NCBI GenBank assembly: GCA_016223105.1 | Contig: JACRPR010000015.1 | Coordinates: 1-56,965, forward strand | Source of the DNA: Chloroflexota bacterium | Lineage (GTDB): Bacteria; Chloroflexota; Anaerolineae; UBA4142 | DNA length: 56,965 bases | Direction of reading: 5' to 3' | Shown here: positions 43,592 to 53,185 of the stretch, piece after piece | Position numbering within the stretch: the stretch's first letter is position 1 | How the letters are laid out: each line of letters opens with the position of its first letter | Made by a program: the position numbers and the translations under genes | Notes under the pieces: generated by a model | Seen by the model: only the letters and a program-made list of their open reading frames with translations | Database searches by the model: none | What the model was told of the DNA's origin: nothing

Positions 43592-44422
43592 CTACACCAC
43601 ATCCGCGAACGTTTGCTCCATCCGGCGAAAATAGTACAGCCCGGACACGAGCAAAACCAGGACGACCGCGACCGACACCCACAACATTTCATCCGGCGGC
43701 GCCGCGCCCAAGAGCGCCCAGCGAAATCCCTGGATCACGCCGGCGAGCGGATTCAGTCCGTACACCAATCGCCACGGTCCCGATGGAATCAACCCCGCCG
43801 AGTACGCGACCGGCGACGCGTACATCCACGCCTGGATCATAAACGGAATGAGATGTTGCACATCGCGATATTGCACGTTGAGCGCGGAGAGCCACAACCC
43901 AACCGCGAGCGCGGTGAGCACCGCGAGCAAAATGAACAACGGCAATGTGATGATCGCCAAAGTTGGAATGATTCCAAAGTACAACATCAAGCCGATCAGC
44001 ACGACAAATGCAATCGCGAAATCCACCAAGCCCGCGCCAATCGCGGCAAGCGGAATGATCAAGCGCGGAAAATACACCTTGGTCAGCAAATTCGCGTTGC
44101 CGACCAAACTCGTGCCGGCGCGTTGCAACGATCCCGCGAACAATTGCCAGGGCAAGAGCGCGACGTAACTGAAAACCGGGTAAGGAATTCCATCCGACGG
44201 CAATTTCGCGAGATTGCCAAAGATGACGCTGAAAATCACCATCGTCATCACCGGTTGAATGACCGCCCACGCGACGCCGAGCGCGGCTTGTTTGTAACGC
44301 ACCTTGACATCGCGCCAGGTGAGAAAGTACAACAATTCGCGATACGCCCACAACTCGCGCAAATTGAGCGGCGCCCAACCGCGCGACGGTTCGATGATTT
44401 TGACCGGCAGAGTTGCGCTCAT
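43592..44422 (-). CDS. wzm: Polysaccharide ABC exporter permease
   Basis: ATG at 44422 (MSATLPVKIIEPSRGW) overlaps the upstream epimerase stop as ATGA. The 276-residue ABC-2 permease has the cytoplasmic motif LRELWAYRELLYFLTWRDVKVRYKQ-like region (LLYFLTWRDVKVRYKQAAL) and about six helices. With Wzt it exports a completed, lipid-linked glycan across the inner membrane. Confidence 0.92.
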   Translation of the reverse strand: MSATLPVKIIEPSRGWAPLNLRELWAYRELLYFLTWRDVKVRYKQAALGVAWAVIQPVMTMVIFSVIFGNLAKLPSDGIPYPVFSYVALLPWQLFAGSLQRAGTSLVGNANLLTKVYFPRLIIPLAAIGAGLVDFAIAFVVLIGLMLYFGIIPTLAIITLPLFILLAVLTALAVGLWLSALNVQYRDVQHLIPFMIQAWMYASPVAYSAGLIPSGPWRLVYGLNPLAGVIQGFRWALLGAAPPDEMLWVSVAVVLVLLVSGLYYFRRMEQTFADVV

Positions 44423-45363
44423 TGCGTTTGCTCCGTGATCCACTTGACCTGCGCGCGCAACCCAGTCGCCAATGTGCCGCGCGGCGCAAAGCCGAGCGCG
44501 GTTTGCGCGCGGCGAATATCCGCCGCGGTGTCGCGCGCATCGCCGGCTTGCGCGGCTTGGTACCGCACGCGCACCGGCTTGCCGAGAATCGTTTCGAGTT
44601 CGCGCAAAACCAGGTTCACACTCACGCGCGAACCGCCGCCGAGATTGTAGATCGCGCCCGGCGCGCCCGCGCGCGCCGCGCGCATCGTCCCATCCACCGT
44701 GTCCGCGACGAACGTGAAATCGCGCGTCTGCTCGCCATCGCCAAAAATCGCAATCTCGCGATTCTCCAGCGCGGCGCGAATGAATCGCGTGAACGCCATA
44801 TCGGGGCGTTGGCGCGGACCGTACACCGTGAAGAAGCGGACGGTAACAATCGGCAAATTGTAATTGCGCGTGTACAATCGGCAGAGATGTTCGCACGCGA
44901 GTTTCGTTACACCATACGGTGAAACCGGTTGCGGCGGCGCGTCTTCAAACGTCGGCAAGGTTTCCGCGTCGCCGTAAATCGAAGACGATGACGCGAACAC
45001 GATTTTTTCCGGCGGATGTTGTTTCGCGGCTTCAAGCACCATCTGGGTTGCGAGCAAATTGTTGCGCGTGTACGCGTCGAACGATTTGCCCCACGACGCG
45101 CGCACCCCGGCTTGACCGGCGAGATGAAAAATCCAATTCACATCGCGTACCAACCCGGCGAGATCGGTCGCAACCAGGTCGGCTTCGCTAAATTGAAAAC
45201 GCGCTTCACGTCGCAACGAAACCAGGTTGCGTTCTTTGAGCGCGCGCGCGTAATAATCGGTGAAACAATCAACGCCGATGACCGCGTGTCCATCGGCGAT
45301 GAGCCGTTCCGCTAAATGCGAGCCGACAAAACCGGCGACGCCCGTTACAAGACAGGTTGCCAT
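44419..45363 (-). CDS. NAD-dependent epimerase (UDP-glucuronate/glucose epimerase-like)
   Basis: ATG at 45363 gives MATCLVTGVAGFVGSHLAER; DCFTDYYARALKERNL, IFHLAGQAGVRASWG, ASSSSIYGD and SPYGVTK follow, a pattern of SDR epimerases acting on UDP-GlcA or UDP-Glc. FGDGEQTRDFTFVADTVDG completes the substrate domain. It is sandwiched between the GDP-fucose synthase-like gene and wzm. Confidence 0.88.
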   Translation of the reverse strand: MATCLVTGVAGFVGSHLAERLIADGHAVIGVDCFTDYYARALKERNLVSLRREARFQFSEADLVATDLAGLVRDVNWIFHLAGQAGVRASWGKSFDAYTRNNLLATQMVLEAAKQHPPEKIVFASSSSIYGDAETLPTFEDAPPQPVSPYGVTKLACEHLCRLYTRNYNLPIVTVRFFTVYGPRQRPDMAFTRFIRAALENREIAIFGDGEQTRDFTFVADTVDGTMRAARAGAPGAIYNLGGGSRVSVNLVLRELETILGKPVRVRYQAAQAGDARDTAADIRRAQTALGFAPRGTLATGLRAQVKWITEQTQ

Positions 45364-45364
45364 A

Positions 45365-46312
<948 letters not shown>

Positions 46313-46418
46313 TTAATCCAAGATCGTCCGGCGCAAGGCGCGCTCCGCCCTTCCGGCGCGCGTTCCGCCAGAATCAAAAAAAATATCGCGTTCACACTTG
46401 CATCGAAAATGCGAACGT

Positions 46419-46447
46419 ATTGTATGCAACAAGTATGATCAAGTCAA
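46419..46447 (-). promoter_or_regulatory. Promoter for the long polysaccharide gene run
   Basis: On the minus strand TTGACT (complement of 46442-46447), 17 bp and TACAAT (complement of 46419-46424) lie about 120 bp before fcl. This is the only strong promoter I found upstream of the 13-46 kb genes. Confidence 0.75.
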
Positions 46448-46550
46448 TGTTTCTATGGTAAAGATTTTTTGACCAGCGCAAAAATTTACAGAGAATTTAC
46501 GCGCCCGCCGCGCGGATACAATCACGCACAGCGAGAGTGAAAACAAATTA

Positions 46551-46608
46551 TTGGACGCGGACGAACGCAGATGTTTTTCTACGCTTGTCTGCGCGCGTCC
46601 GCATCCAA
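46551..46608. repeat. 58-bp palindromic element
   Basis: Ends TTGGACGCGGACGAACGCAG and TCTGCGCGCGTCCGCATCC plus AA are near-complementary; the centre is T-rich. No second copy was found in the window. Confidence 0.7.
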
Positions 46609-46628
46609 AAACATTTGCCCGAAGAGAA

Positions 46629-46707
46629 TGTTTTGAAATTCGTGGGGCGGGCTGTCCAGCCCGCATCGGCGGCTTGGAAAAGCCGCACCACAGTCAATTT
46701 CAAAACA
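46629..46707. repeat. Family C palindrome with its own outer arms
   Basis: The 50-bp core (46642-46691) matches the core at 13226-13282, including GGCGGCTTGGAAAAGCCGC. It is enclosed by TGTTTTGAAATT and its exact complement, arms unrelated to those of the first copy. It lies just upstream of the pknB promoter. Confidence 0.85.
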
Positions 46708-46715
46708 CTTTCTAA

Positions 46716-46744
46716 TTGCATCCGCCGCGCTTACCGATTATAAT
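46716..46744 (+). promoter_or_regulatory. Sigma-70-type promoter for the PknB-TPR gene
   Basis: TTGCAT (46716-46721), 17 bp and a perfect TATAAT (46739-46744) lie 36 bp before the ATG, immediately after the family C repeat. Confidence 0.75.
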
Positions 46745-46780
46745 AGCGCAACTGATTTGATTCTCGACAAGGTGGTGCGT

Positions 46781-48451
46781 ATGACATTCACGCCCGGCGA
46801 AAATGTGGGGCAGTACCGCATAATCGAAGCGCTCGGTCAAGGCGGCATGGCGACCGTGTTCAAAGCGTATCATCCGTCGCTCGACCGGTACGTCGCGATC
46901 AAAGTTCTGCATCCCGCGTTCAAAGAAGATCAAAATTTTCTCGCGCGCTTTAATCGCGAAGCGCGCATCGTCGCGAAACTCGATCACCCCAACATCATTC
47001 CGATTTTCGATTTCGCACAGCACGGCGACACGCCGTACCTCGTGATGCGCTACGTCGAAGGTAAAACATTGAAAGCGGTTTTGCGCGAAGAGCCGTTGCC
47101 CATCGCGCCCGCGCAAGTGATCGCGATGCTCAAGCCGATCGCGTCCGCGTTGACCTACGCGCACGCGCAAGGGATTTTTCACCGCGACATCAAACCATCA
47201 AACATTATGCGCGCGCACGACGGACACATTTACATCACCGATTTTGGACTCGCGCGCATCGCGCAAGCCGGCGAATCCACCATGTCGCAAGATATGTTGA
47301 TCGGCACGCCGCAATACATTTCGCCGGAGCAAGCGCGCGGCGTCGCGATTGACGAGCGCACCGATATTTATTCGTTCGGCGTCGTGCTGTTCGAAATGCT
47401 CGCCGGGCGCGTGCCGTTCAGCGCGGACACACCCTACGCGATCATTCACGATCACATTTACACGCCGCTCCCCTTGCCCACTTCGATCAATCCAAATTTG
47501 TCGCCCGAGATCGAACGCGTTTTACTCAAAGCGCTTGCGAAAGATCCACCCGCGCGTTTTGCGAGTGTTACCGAATTGATGAACGCGTTGGAGCAAGCGA
47601 GCGGCACGCCCGCGCCCATCGCGATTGCGATGCCGCCGGTCGAAACGCGAACGCCGAGCCAGGTTGGTTCACCGCCGCCGGAACGCATCGCGCCGCAACC
47701 GACGCGGCGATTCACGCCGCTCACTTGCGCCGTGAGTGGCATCCTCGCGGTGATCCTGGTTTTAGTGTGCGCGTGGCTCGCGCTCGCGCTCGGCGACGAT
47801 CTCGCGACCGCGTTGCGGTTCGCGCCGCCGAATCAAAACGCCGCGATTCGCGACGCGCGCGCGCGCGTTACCGCGAATCCGCAAGACCCGACCGCGCATC
47901 TGCAACTCGCCGACGCGCTCGCGAACGCGAAACAGTACGACGCCGCGCTCGGTGAATTTGAACAAGCGATCAAACTCAATCCGCAAATGCCGGACGCGTA
48001 TCGGCGCGCCGGCGAAACGGCGGAACGCGCCGGCAATTTTGATCGCGCGCTCAAGTATTACGACCTGGGACACAAAGCAATCCCGAACGACATCGGATTG
48101 CTTCCGGGCTTGGGCGATATGCAGTTGCGCGCGAAACGGCACGAGGATGCGCGCGGATCATTCGAGCAAGCATTACGGCTCGATCCCGGCAACGCGCAAG
48201 CAATGTGGCGAATGGGCGAGTACTATCGCGCGTTGGGCAAACTCGCGGAAGCATTGCGCGAATACTCGCGCGCGCTCGCGGTGGATCCGAATTTGCCGGA
48301 AGCGCATTACGGTTTGGGCATGTTGGCGATGCAACGCGGCGCGACCGATGAAGCGCGGCGACAATTTCAATTGGTGATCAACAATCCCAAAACGCCGCCG
48401 CAATTAAAAGATGACGCGCAAATGCAATTACGCAATCTCGACAAAAAATAA
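46781..48451 (+). CDS. PknB-type Ser/Thr kinase with membrane helix and TPR domain
   Basis: ATG at 46781 is preceded by AAGGTGG. The kinase domain (about 10-275) has GQGGMATVFKA, the ATP-site Lys41 (VAIKVL), HRDIKPSN with catalytic Asp136, DFG Asp154 and an activation loop before GTPQYISPEQA. After a Pro-rich linker, one membrane helix (about 314-337) leads to an outside domain of about five TPRs (360-555). The layout suits a receptor kinase whose extracytoplasmic TPRs sense a partner. It lies beside a cyclase gene and divergent from the polysaccharide locus. Confidence 0.93.
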   Translation: MTFTPGENVGQYRIIEALGQGGMATVFKAYHPSLDRYVAIKVLHPAFKEDQNFLARFNREARIVAKLDHPNIIPIFDFAQHGDTPYLVMRYVEGKTLKAVLREEPLPIAPAQVIAMLKPIASALTYAHAQGIFHRDIKPSNIMRAHDGHIYITDFGLARIAQAGESTMSQDMLIGTPQYISPEQARGVAIDERTDIYSFGVVLFEMLAGRVPFSADTPYAIIHDHIYTPLPLPTSINPNLSPEIERVLLKALAKDPPARFASVTELMNALEQASGTPAPIAIAMPPVETRTPSQVGSPPPERIAPQPTRRFTPLTCAVSGILAVILVLVCAWLALALGDDLATALRFAPPNQNAAIRDARARVTANPQDPTAHLQLADALANAKQYDAALGEFEQAIKLNPQMPDAYRRAGETAERAGNFDRALKYYDLGHKAIPNDIGLLPGLGDMQLRAKRHEDARGSFEQALRLDPGNAQAMWRMGEYYRALGKLAEALREYSRALAVDPNLPEAHYGLGMLAMQRGATDEARRQFQLVINNPKTPPQLKDDAQMQLRNLDKK

Positions 48452-48457
48452 TTTTGG

Positions 48458-48584
48458 AAAAGGGAGATAAGGGCATCAGAGGGCGGAGAAGGCATAGAGG
48501 GCAAAGAAGGCGAAGAAGGCGCGCCCTCTTTGCCCTCTATGCCCTTTCTGCCCTCTCCGCCCTCTGATGCCCTCTCTCCCCTTT
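48458..48584. repeat. 127-bp hairpin made of reiterated AGAGGGC-like units
   Basis: Left-arm units (GGGCATCAGAGGGC, GGCATAGAGGGCAAAGAAGG) face their complements in the right arm around a GGCGCGCC centre at about 48519-48526. The arms are about 60 bp long and match imperfectly, mostly by G/A changes within units. It separates the kinase and cyclase genes by forming most of their spacer. Confidence 0.85.
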
Positions 48585-48594
48585 AACTTTCCCT

Positions 48595-50328
48595 ATGGCA
48601 CAACTCACCGTTTCGACAATTGAACGCGCGCGCCAGGACGTTGGCGATTTACGACGCGGCTTGGGCGACCTCGCCGTGTGGCTCGATCAACACACCGCGA
48701 CCGCGCAAGCCGCGCCAATGCGCCAACGCGTCGCGCAACTCGGCGAATTTCTCGAACACCTCAACGCGGATTTGGAACAGCAGGAAAAAGAGCGCGCGCA
48801 ACTCGAGGGCTTGTTCGCGGTCAGCCGCGCCGTCAACTCGACGCTCGATCTGAACGCGGTGTTGAATCGCGCGATGGACATTATCATTCAAGTAACCGGC
48901 GCAGAGCGCGGTTTCTTGATGTTGTTCGACGCACACGGCGAACTCGCGTTCCAGGTCGCGCGCAATCTCGATCACCAAACGATCACCAGCCCGGTGTTCC
49001 AGGTCAGCCGCAGTATCGTCGAACGCGTCGCGCGCTCGGGGCAAGCGGTCGTTACCACCGACGCGCAAAACGATCCGCGCTTTTCGTTCGAGGAAAGCGT
49101 CGTGCATCTTTCACTGCGCTCGATCTTGTGTATCCCATTGCAGGCGAAAGAAAATGTGATCGGCGCGGTGTACGTGGACAATCGTTTGCACGCGGGCGTG
49201 TTTCAACAACAAGACCTCAACGCGTTGCGCGCGTTCGCGAGCCAAGCCGCGATCGCGATTGAGAACGCGCAATTGTTCACGAGCGTCGCGCAAAAGATGA
49301 ACGAGATCGCCGCGCTCAAAACATTTCAAGACAACATTTTCGCGAGCATCGCGTCCGGCGTGTTGACGACCGATCTAACCGACCGCATCACTGCGTTCAA
49401 TCGCGCCGCCGAAACGATTTTCGCGATTCCCGCCGATCAATCGCTTGGACATTCATATCGCGAAACATTGATCGCGTTAAGCGCGACGCCGCTGTCGAAC
49501 CTGGTCGAACAAGTCAAGCAAACCGGGACGCAGTACGTCGCCACCGAAATCGCGTCCGACTTGCCCCTGCGCGGCGCGGTGCATTTGAGTTTCAGCATTT
49601 CCGCGCTCAAAGATACGCGCGGCAATCCGCAAGGCGTAACGATTGTCGTGGACGATGTAACCGAGCAACGCCGGCTCGAAGCGACGCGCGAAATGTTTCG
49701 CCGGTACGTCGCGCCCGCCGTTGTGGATCGCTTGCCGGCGAATCCGGATCAATTGGCGTTGGGCGGACAACGGCAACAGATTACGATTTTGTTCGCGGAC
49801 ATTCGCGGCTTTACGCATTTCAGCGAGTCGCTCGCGCCGGAAAAACTCGTGGACATTTTGAACGATTATCTCTCGCTCGCCGCCGACGCGATTTTGCGCG
49901 CGGAAGGCACGCTCGATAAATTTATGGGCGACGCGGTGATGGCGATTTTCAACGCGCCGCTCGCGCAAAGCGATCACGCGCACCGCGCCGCGCGCGCGGC
50001 GCGCGCAATGCGGCACGCGGTCGCGCGCTTGCACGCGCGCGTGCCGACGGAACTGCGCTTGCAGTACGGCATCGGCATCCACACCGGCGACGCGGTCGTC
50101 GGCAACATCGGCACGCAACAACAGATGAACTATACCGCGATTGGCGACGCGGTAAACGTCGCGAAACGCCTGCAAGAAAACGCGGCGGGCGGACAAATCA
50201 TTTTGAGCGGCGCGACGTACGCCCAAGTCCGCGACCACGCGCAAGCGATTCCTCTGCCCGCGTTGCGCGTCAAGGGACGCGATGCCGCGGTGGAAGCGTG
50301 GGAATTGGTGGATTTGCGCGAGGATTGA
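48595..50328 (+). CDS. Adenylate/guanylate cyclase with GAF and PAS domains
   Basis: The 577-residue soluble protein has an N-terminal coiled coil (about 50-75), a GAF domain (about 75-225; ERGFLMLFDAHGEL, SILCIPLQ), a PAS-like domain (about 245-360) and a class III cyclase domain. Metal-binding Asp402 (LFADIRGFTHFSE) and Asp446 (FMGDAVMAIF), and NYTAIGDAVNVAKRL, are intact. Cyclic nucleotide output controlled by GAF/PAS signals is expected. No Shine-Dalgarno is seen before the ATG, where the long hairpin ends. Confidence 0.9.
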   Translation: MAQLTVSTIERARQDVGDLRRGLGDLAVWLDQHTATAQAAPMRQRVAQLGEFLEHLNADLEQQEKERAQLEGLFAVSRAVNSTLDLNAVLNRAMDIIIQVTGAERGFLMLFDAHGELAFQVARNLDHQTITSPVFQVSRSIVERVARSGQAVVTTDAQNDPRFSFEESVVHLSLRSILCIPLQAKENVIGAVYVDNRLHAGVFQQQDLNALRAFASQAAIAIENAQLFTSVAQKMNEIAALKTFQDNIFASIASGVLTTDLTDRITAFNRAAETIFAIPADQSLGHSYRETLIALSATPLSNLVEQVKQTGTQYVATEIASDLPLRGAVHLSFSISALKDTRGNPQGVTIVVDDVTEQRRLEATREMFRRYVAPAVVDRLPANPDQLALGGQRQQITILFADIRGFTHFSESLAPEKLVDILNDYLSLAADAILRAEGTLDKFMGDAVMAIFNAPLAQSDHAHRAARAARAMRHAVARLHARVPTELRLQYGIGIHTGDAVVGNIGTQQQMNYTAIGDAVNVAKRLQENAAGGQIILSGATYAQVRDHAQAIPLPALRVKGRDAAVEAWELVDLRED

Positions 50329-50352
50329 CATTATATATACTTTGGCTATACT
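50325..50352 (+). promoter_or_regulatory. Promoter of the RHH/PIN module
   Basis: A perfect TTGACA (50325-50330), 16 bp and TATACT (50347-50352) precede the RHH gene. The -35 box contains the TGA stop of the cyclase gene. Autoregulation by the RHH protein would be typical. Confidence 0.75.
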
Positions 50353-50369
50353 GCATCTGGAGGTGCAAA

Positions 50370-50639
50370 ATGGCGAAAGTCATGATTACGATGCCGGACG
50401 AATTTTTGAAACAGATTGATAAAGCCGCGGCGGCGGAACAGCGTAGTCGCAGTGAGTTGATGCGCGAAGCGATGCGCGCGTATCTGGCAAACCGCGTGAG
50501 CGGCAAACGCGCGTCGTTGTTGGACAAGCCGAGCGTGCGCGCGGCAATCGCCTTGCAAGATCAAAGCCGGCGCGAAACACGCGGCATTAAATTCGACAGT
50601 GTGGCGTTCATTCGCAAAATGCGTGGACCGCTTCGATGA
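50370..50639 (+). CDS. Ribbon-helix-helix antitoxin
   Basis: ATG at 50370 has GGAGGTG ahead. MAKVMITMPDEFLKQIDKAA then RSRSELMREAMRAYLANR is a classic CopG/RHH DNA-binding unit, followed by a basic tail that would bind the toxin. It overlaps the PIN gene as ATGA. Confidence 0.88.
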   Translation: MAKVMITMPDEFLKQIDKAAAAEQRSRSELMREAMRAYLANRVSGKRASLLDKPSVRAAIALQDQSRRETRGIKFDSVAFIRKMRGPLR

Positions 50640-51097
50640 ATCAACCAAACCACCCTGCCACCTTCCTCTTGGATAGCAATATCATTGTCAAGTGGTACCA
50701 CGACGAAGAAGACAGCCCTATCGCGTTGGCTCTGCGCCACGATTATTTGCACGGCGCATGCGAATTGCGCCTTGCCGATGTATCGTTCTATGAATTCGCC
50801 AACACACTCTTCTATTTGCAAAAATACACGCCAGAGCAAATCATCGCCCGCGCGCAATCCTTGTTCGGAATGGATCTGAAAATCTATGGATTCGATCTCG
50901 TCGTTCTACGTGATGCGCTGGATCTCTGCGCGCAAAAAAATATCGCGATCTACGACGCGTATCTCGTCGCGTTAGCCAAACGCGAAAACCTGGTTTTGGT
51001 TACTGCCGATTCAAAATTGTTACGCAAATTGGGACCCCACGAACCCGCCGTCGCGTTACGCGCGTTGGCAAAACGATCCGATGAAACTAAAGAATAA
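50636..51097 (+). CDS. PIN-domain toxin (VapC type)
   Basis: The 153-residue protein has FLLDSNIIVKWYHDEE with the first Asp, SFYEFANTLFYL with the Glu, NIAIYDAYLVALAKREN and LVLVTADSKLL with the remaining acidic residues of a PIN RNase. Together with the RHH protein it forms an apparently intact toxin-antitoxin pair. Confidence 0.9.
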   Translation: MNQPNHPATFLLDSNIIVKWYHDEEDSPIALALRHDYLHGACELRLADVSFYEFANTLFYLQKYTPEQIIARAQSLFGMDLKIYGFDLVVLRDALDLCAQKNIAIYDAYLVALAKRENLVLVTADSKLLRKLGPHEPAVALRALAKRSDETKE

Positions 51098-51099
51098 AA

Positions 51100-52014
51100 A
51101 TGTTTGAACTCTGTTTTCTCGGCACCTCCGCTTCCGCGCCGAGCGTCGAACGCAATATGACCTCGACGCTGTTGATTCACGACGGCAAACGCTACTTGCT
51201 CGATTGCGCGGAAGGCACGCAACGCCAAATTTTGCGGAGCGGTCTCGGTTTCAAAGACCTGCGCCGGATTTTACTCACGCACGGACATCTCGATCACATC
51301 CTGGGATTGGGCGGGATCGTTTCGACGTTCGGTCGCTGGGAAGCGATCGCGCGCATCGAAATTTACGCGGGCAAGTGGGCGCTCGACCGCGTGCGCGATC
51401 TGATCAAAGTGGTGTTGCGCGGCAAAGAAGTTGAAATGGAGATTGAATTTATCGAGGTCAAGCCCGGCATTTTGTTTGAAGAAAAAAATCTCACCGTCTC
51501 GGCGTTCCCGGTGATTCATCGCGGCAGTGGTTGTTTCGGATTTGTGTTTCAAGAAAAAACCAAACGACCGTTTCTCGTCGAGCAAGCCACTGCGTTGGGC
51601 GTGCCGGTCGGACCCGAACGGCGGCGACTCGTCGCGGGCGAAGCGCTCACGCTCGCGGACGGGCGCGTCATTCAACCGGAACAAGTCCTTGGCGCGCCGG
51701 TGCCCGGCACAAAACTTGTGTACGTCGGCGACATTGCGCGCACAGATGAAGTGCTCGCGCCGGCGCGCGACGCGGACGCGCTCGTGATGGAAGCAACCTA
51801 CGTCGCGGAGGATGTTGCAATCGCGCGGCAATTCGGGCACATCACCGCGGTCGAATCGGCAATGTGCGCGCGCGACGCTGGCGTAAAGCAATTGTATCTC
51901 ACGCACATTTCGCGACGGTACTCCGGCGCGCTCATTTCCGAGCAAGCGCGCGCGATTTTTCCAAACACAATTGTCGCGAACGATTTAGATCACGCGGTGG
52001 TGAAACGTGACTGA
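51100..52014 (+). CDS. rnz: Ribonuclease Z
   Basis: This metallo-beta-lactamase-fold tRNA 3'-processing endonuclease has LGTSASAPSVERNMTS, THGHLDH (His61, His63, Asp65, His66), a short exosite region, VYVGDIARTDEV and LTHISRRY. The length (304) is normal. It starts two bases after the PIN gene stop but is a house-keeping gene. Confidence 0.94.
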   Translation: MFELCFLGTSASAPSVERNMTSTLLIHDGKRYLLDCAEGTQRQILRSGLGFKDLRRILLTHGHLDHILGLGGIVSTFGRWEAIARIEIYAGKWALDRVRDLIKVVLRGKEVEMEIEFIEVKPGILFEEKNLTVSAFPVIHRGSGCFGFVFQEKTKRPFLVEQATALGVPVGPERRRLVAGEALTLADGRVIQPEQVLGAPVPGTKLVYVGDIARTDEVLAPARDADALVMEATYVAEDVAIARQFGHITAVESAMCARDAGVKQLYLTHISRRYSGALISEQARAIFPNTIVANDLDHAVVKRD

Positions 52015-52432
52015 CCTTCCAATCACGCATCGCGGCGTGGTGTATCCCTGGCATTGCGATCATATGGGGCATATGAACGTGATGTATTACGTCGGCAAGT
52101 TCGACGAAGCGACCTGGCATTTGCTCGCGTCCATCGGTTTGACCGCGACGTACCTGCGCGAGAATGATCGCGCGATGGTCGCGGTGCGCCAAGAGTTTGA
52201 GTACAAGCGCGAACTCGTCGCGGGCGATCTGATCGTGATTCGCTCCGGCATTCTCGAAATGCGCGACAAGGTGATTCGCTTTTTTCACGAGATGTCCAAA
52301 GACGAAACCGGCGAACTCGCGGCAACCGCGATTTTGACCGGCGTGCATCTCGATGCGACTGCGCGCAAGTCCACGCCGTTTCCGGCGGAGATCATCGCGC
52401 GCGGGCGCGCGATGATCACGGAGAAAAAATGA
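52007..52432 (+). CDS. Acyl-CoA thioesterase, 4HBT hotdog family
   Basis: A GTG start at 52007 overlaps the rnz end by 8 bases. WHCDHMGHMNVMYYVGKFDEA contains the catalytic Asp of the 4-hydroxybenzoyl-CoA-type thioesterases; VRQEFEYKRELVAGDLI is the central strand. The 141-residue length fits. Substrate unknown. Confidence 0.88.
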   Translation: MTDLPITHRGVVYPWHCDHMGHMNVMYYVGKFDEATWHLLASIGLTATYLRENDRAMVAVRQEFEYKRELVAGDLIVIRSGILEMRDKVIRFFHEMSKDETGELAATAILTGVHLDATARKSTPFPAEIIARGRAMITEKK

Positions 52433-53079
52433 ACGCACGCCTGATTGATCTCAGCCATACTGTCGAAGACGGAATGATCACCTATCGCGGCTTGCCCGCG
52501 CCGGTGATTTGCGATTTCTGGTCGCGCGAATACTCGCAACAGTTTTATGCGGCGGATACAGCGTTTCACATTGGCAAAATCGAAATGGTCGCAAATACCG
52601 GGACGTATGTGGACGCGCCATTTCATCGTTTCGCCGACGGCAAAGATTTGAGCGAACTCGATCTCGCGTCGCTCGCGAATCTCGATTGCATCGTCATTCG
52701 CGCGACGACGCGCGCGATCACGCGCGCCGCGTTTGCGAATTGCGACGCGCGCGGCAAAGCGATCCTGGTTCACACCGGTTGGGACGCGCATTGGCGCACC
52801 GATCAGTATTTTGAAGGACATCCATTTCTCACCGACGATGCCGCGCAATTTTTGGTTGACGCGGGGGCGACGCTCGTCGGAATTGATTCGTTGAACATTG
52901 ATGACACCGCTGACAAACGCCGCCCGGCGCACACAATTTTGTTGCGCGCGGGAATTCCGATTGCCGAACATCTTTGCAATCTCGGCGCGGTGCCAGAACG
53001 CGGCGCGCGATTTTTCGCGGTGCCGGTCAAGGTGAAAGGGCTGGGCACATTTCCGGTGCGCGCGTTTGCAATAACCTAA
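52429..53079 (+). CDS. Cyclase-family (kynurenine formamidase-like) metal hydrolase
   Basis: LIDLSHTVEDGMITYRGLP and EMVANTGTYVDAPFHRF mark the cyclase family, whose usual metal motif is HxGTHxDxPxH. Here it reads N-T-G-T-Y-V-D-A-P-F-H, so the first and second His are replaced while Asp and last His remain, a subgroup variant. VHTGWDAHW and GIDSLNIDD follow. It overlaps the thioesterase gene as ATGA. The reaction is not predictable beyond amide/ester hydrolysis. Confidence 0.85.
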   Translation: MNARLIDLSHTVEDGMITYRGLPAPVICDFWSREYSQQFYAADTAFHIGKIEMVANTGTYVDAPFHRFADGKDLSELDLASLANLDCIVIRATTRAITRAAFANCDARGKAILVHTGWDAHWRTDQYFEGHPFLTDDAAQFLVDAGATLVGIDSLNIDDTADKRRPAHTILLRAGIPIAEHLCNLGAVPERGARFFAVPVKVKGLGTFPVRAFAIT

Positions 53080-53080
53080 T

Positions 53081-53134
53081 GTAGGGGCGAAGCATCCTTC
53101 GACTATGCTCACGCGAAGCGTGCTTCGCCCCTAC
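53081..53134 (+). repeat. 54-bp palindromic repeat, family D (copy 1)
   Basis: GTAGGGGCGAAGC and GCTTCGCCCCTAC are terminal inverted repeats around an asymmetric centre with GCGAAGCG. Copy 2 at 56419-56472 is the same element in the opposite orientation, 52 of 54 positions identical by eye. Confidence 0.9.
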
Positions 53135-53149
53135 CCGAATGCAAAACCA

Positions 53150-53178
53150 TTGACACGCGCGGAAAACCGGTTTATATT
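53150..53178 (+). promoter_or_regulatory. Strong promoter for the structured leader and HExxH lipoprotein gene
   Basis: TTGACA (53150-53155), exactly 17 bp and TATATT (53173-53178). Transcription would start near 53185-53188. Confidence 0.8.
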
Positions 53179-53185
53179 TTTATTT

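Noticed and set aside
43571-44650. A 359-codon plus-strand frame
   Set aside because: Antisense to wzm and the epimerase gene, Arg/Gln/His-rich shadow of membrane-protein codons.
46757-46780. Earlier ATG for the PknB gene at 46757
   Set aside because: It lies too close to the predicted transcription start and lacks a ribosome site, whereas AAGGTGG precedes the ATG at 46781.
48458-48584. Possible CRISPR-like array because of repeated units
   Set aside because: Units are 6-8 bases, form one inverted repeat and have no regular spacers; no cas genes are present.
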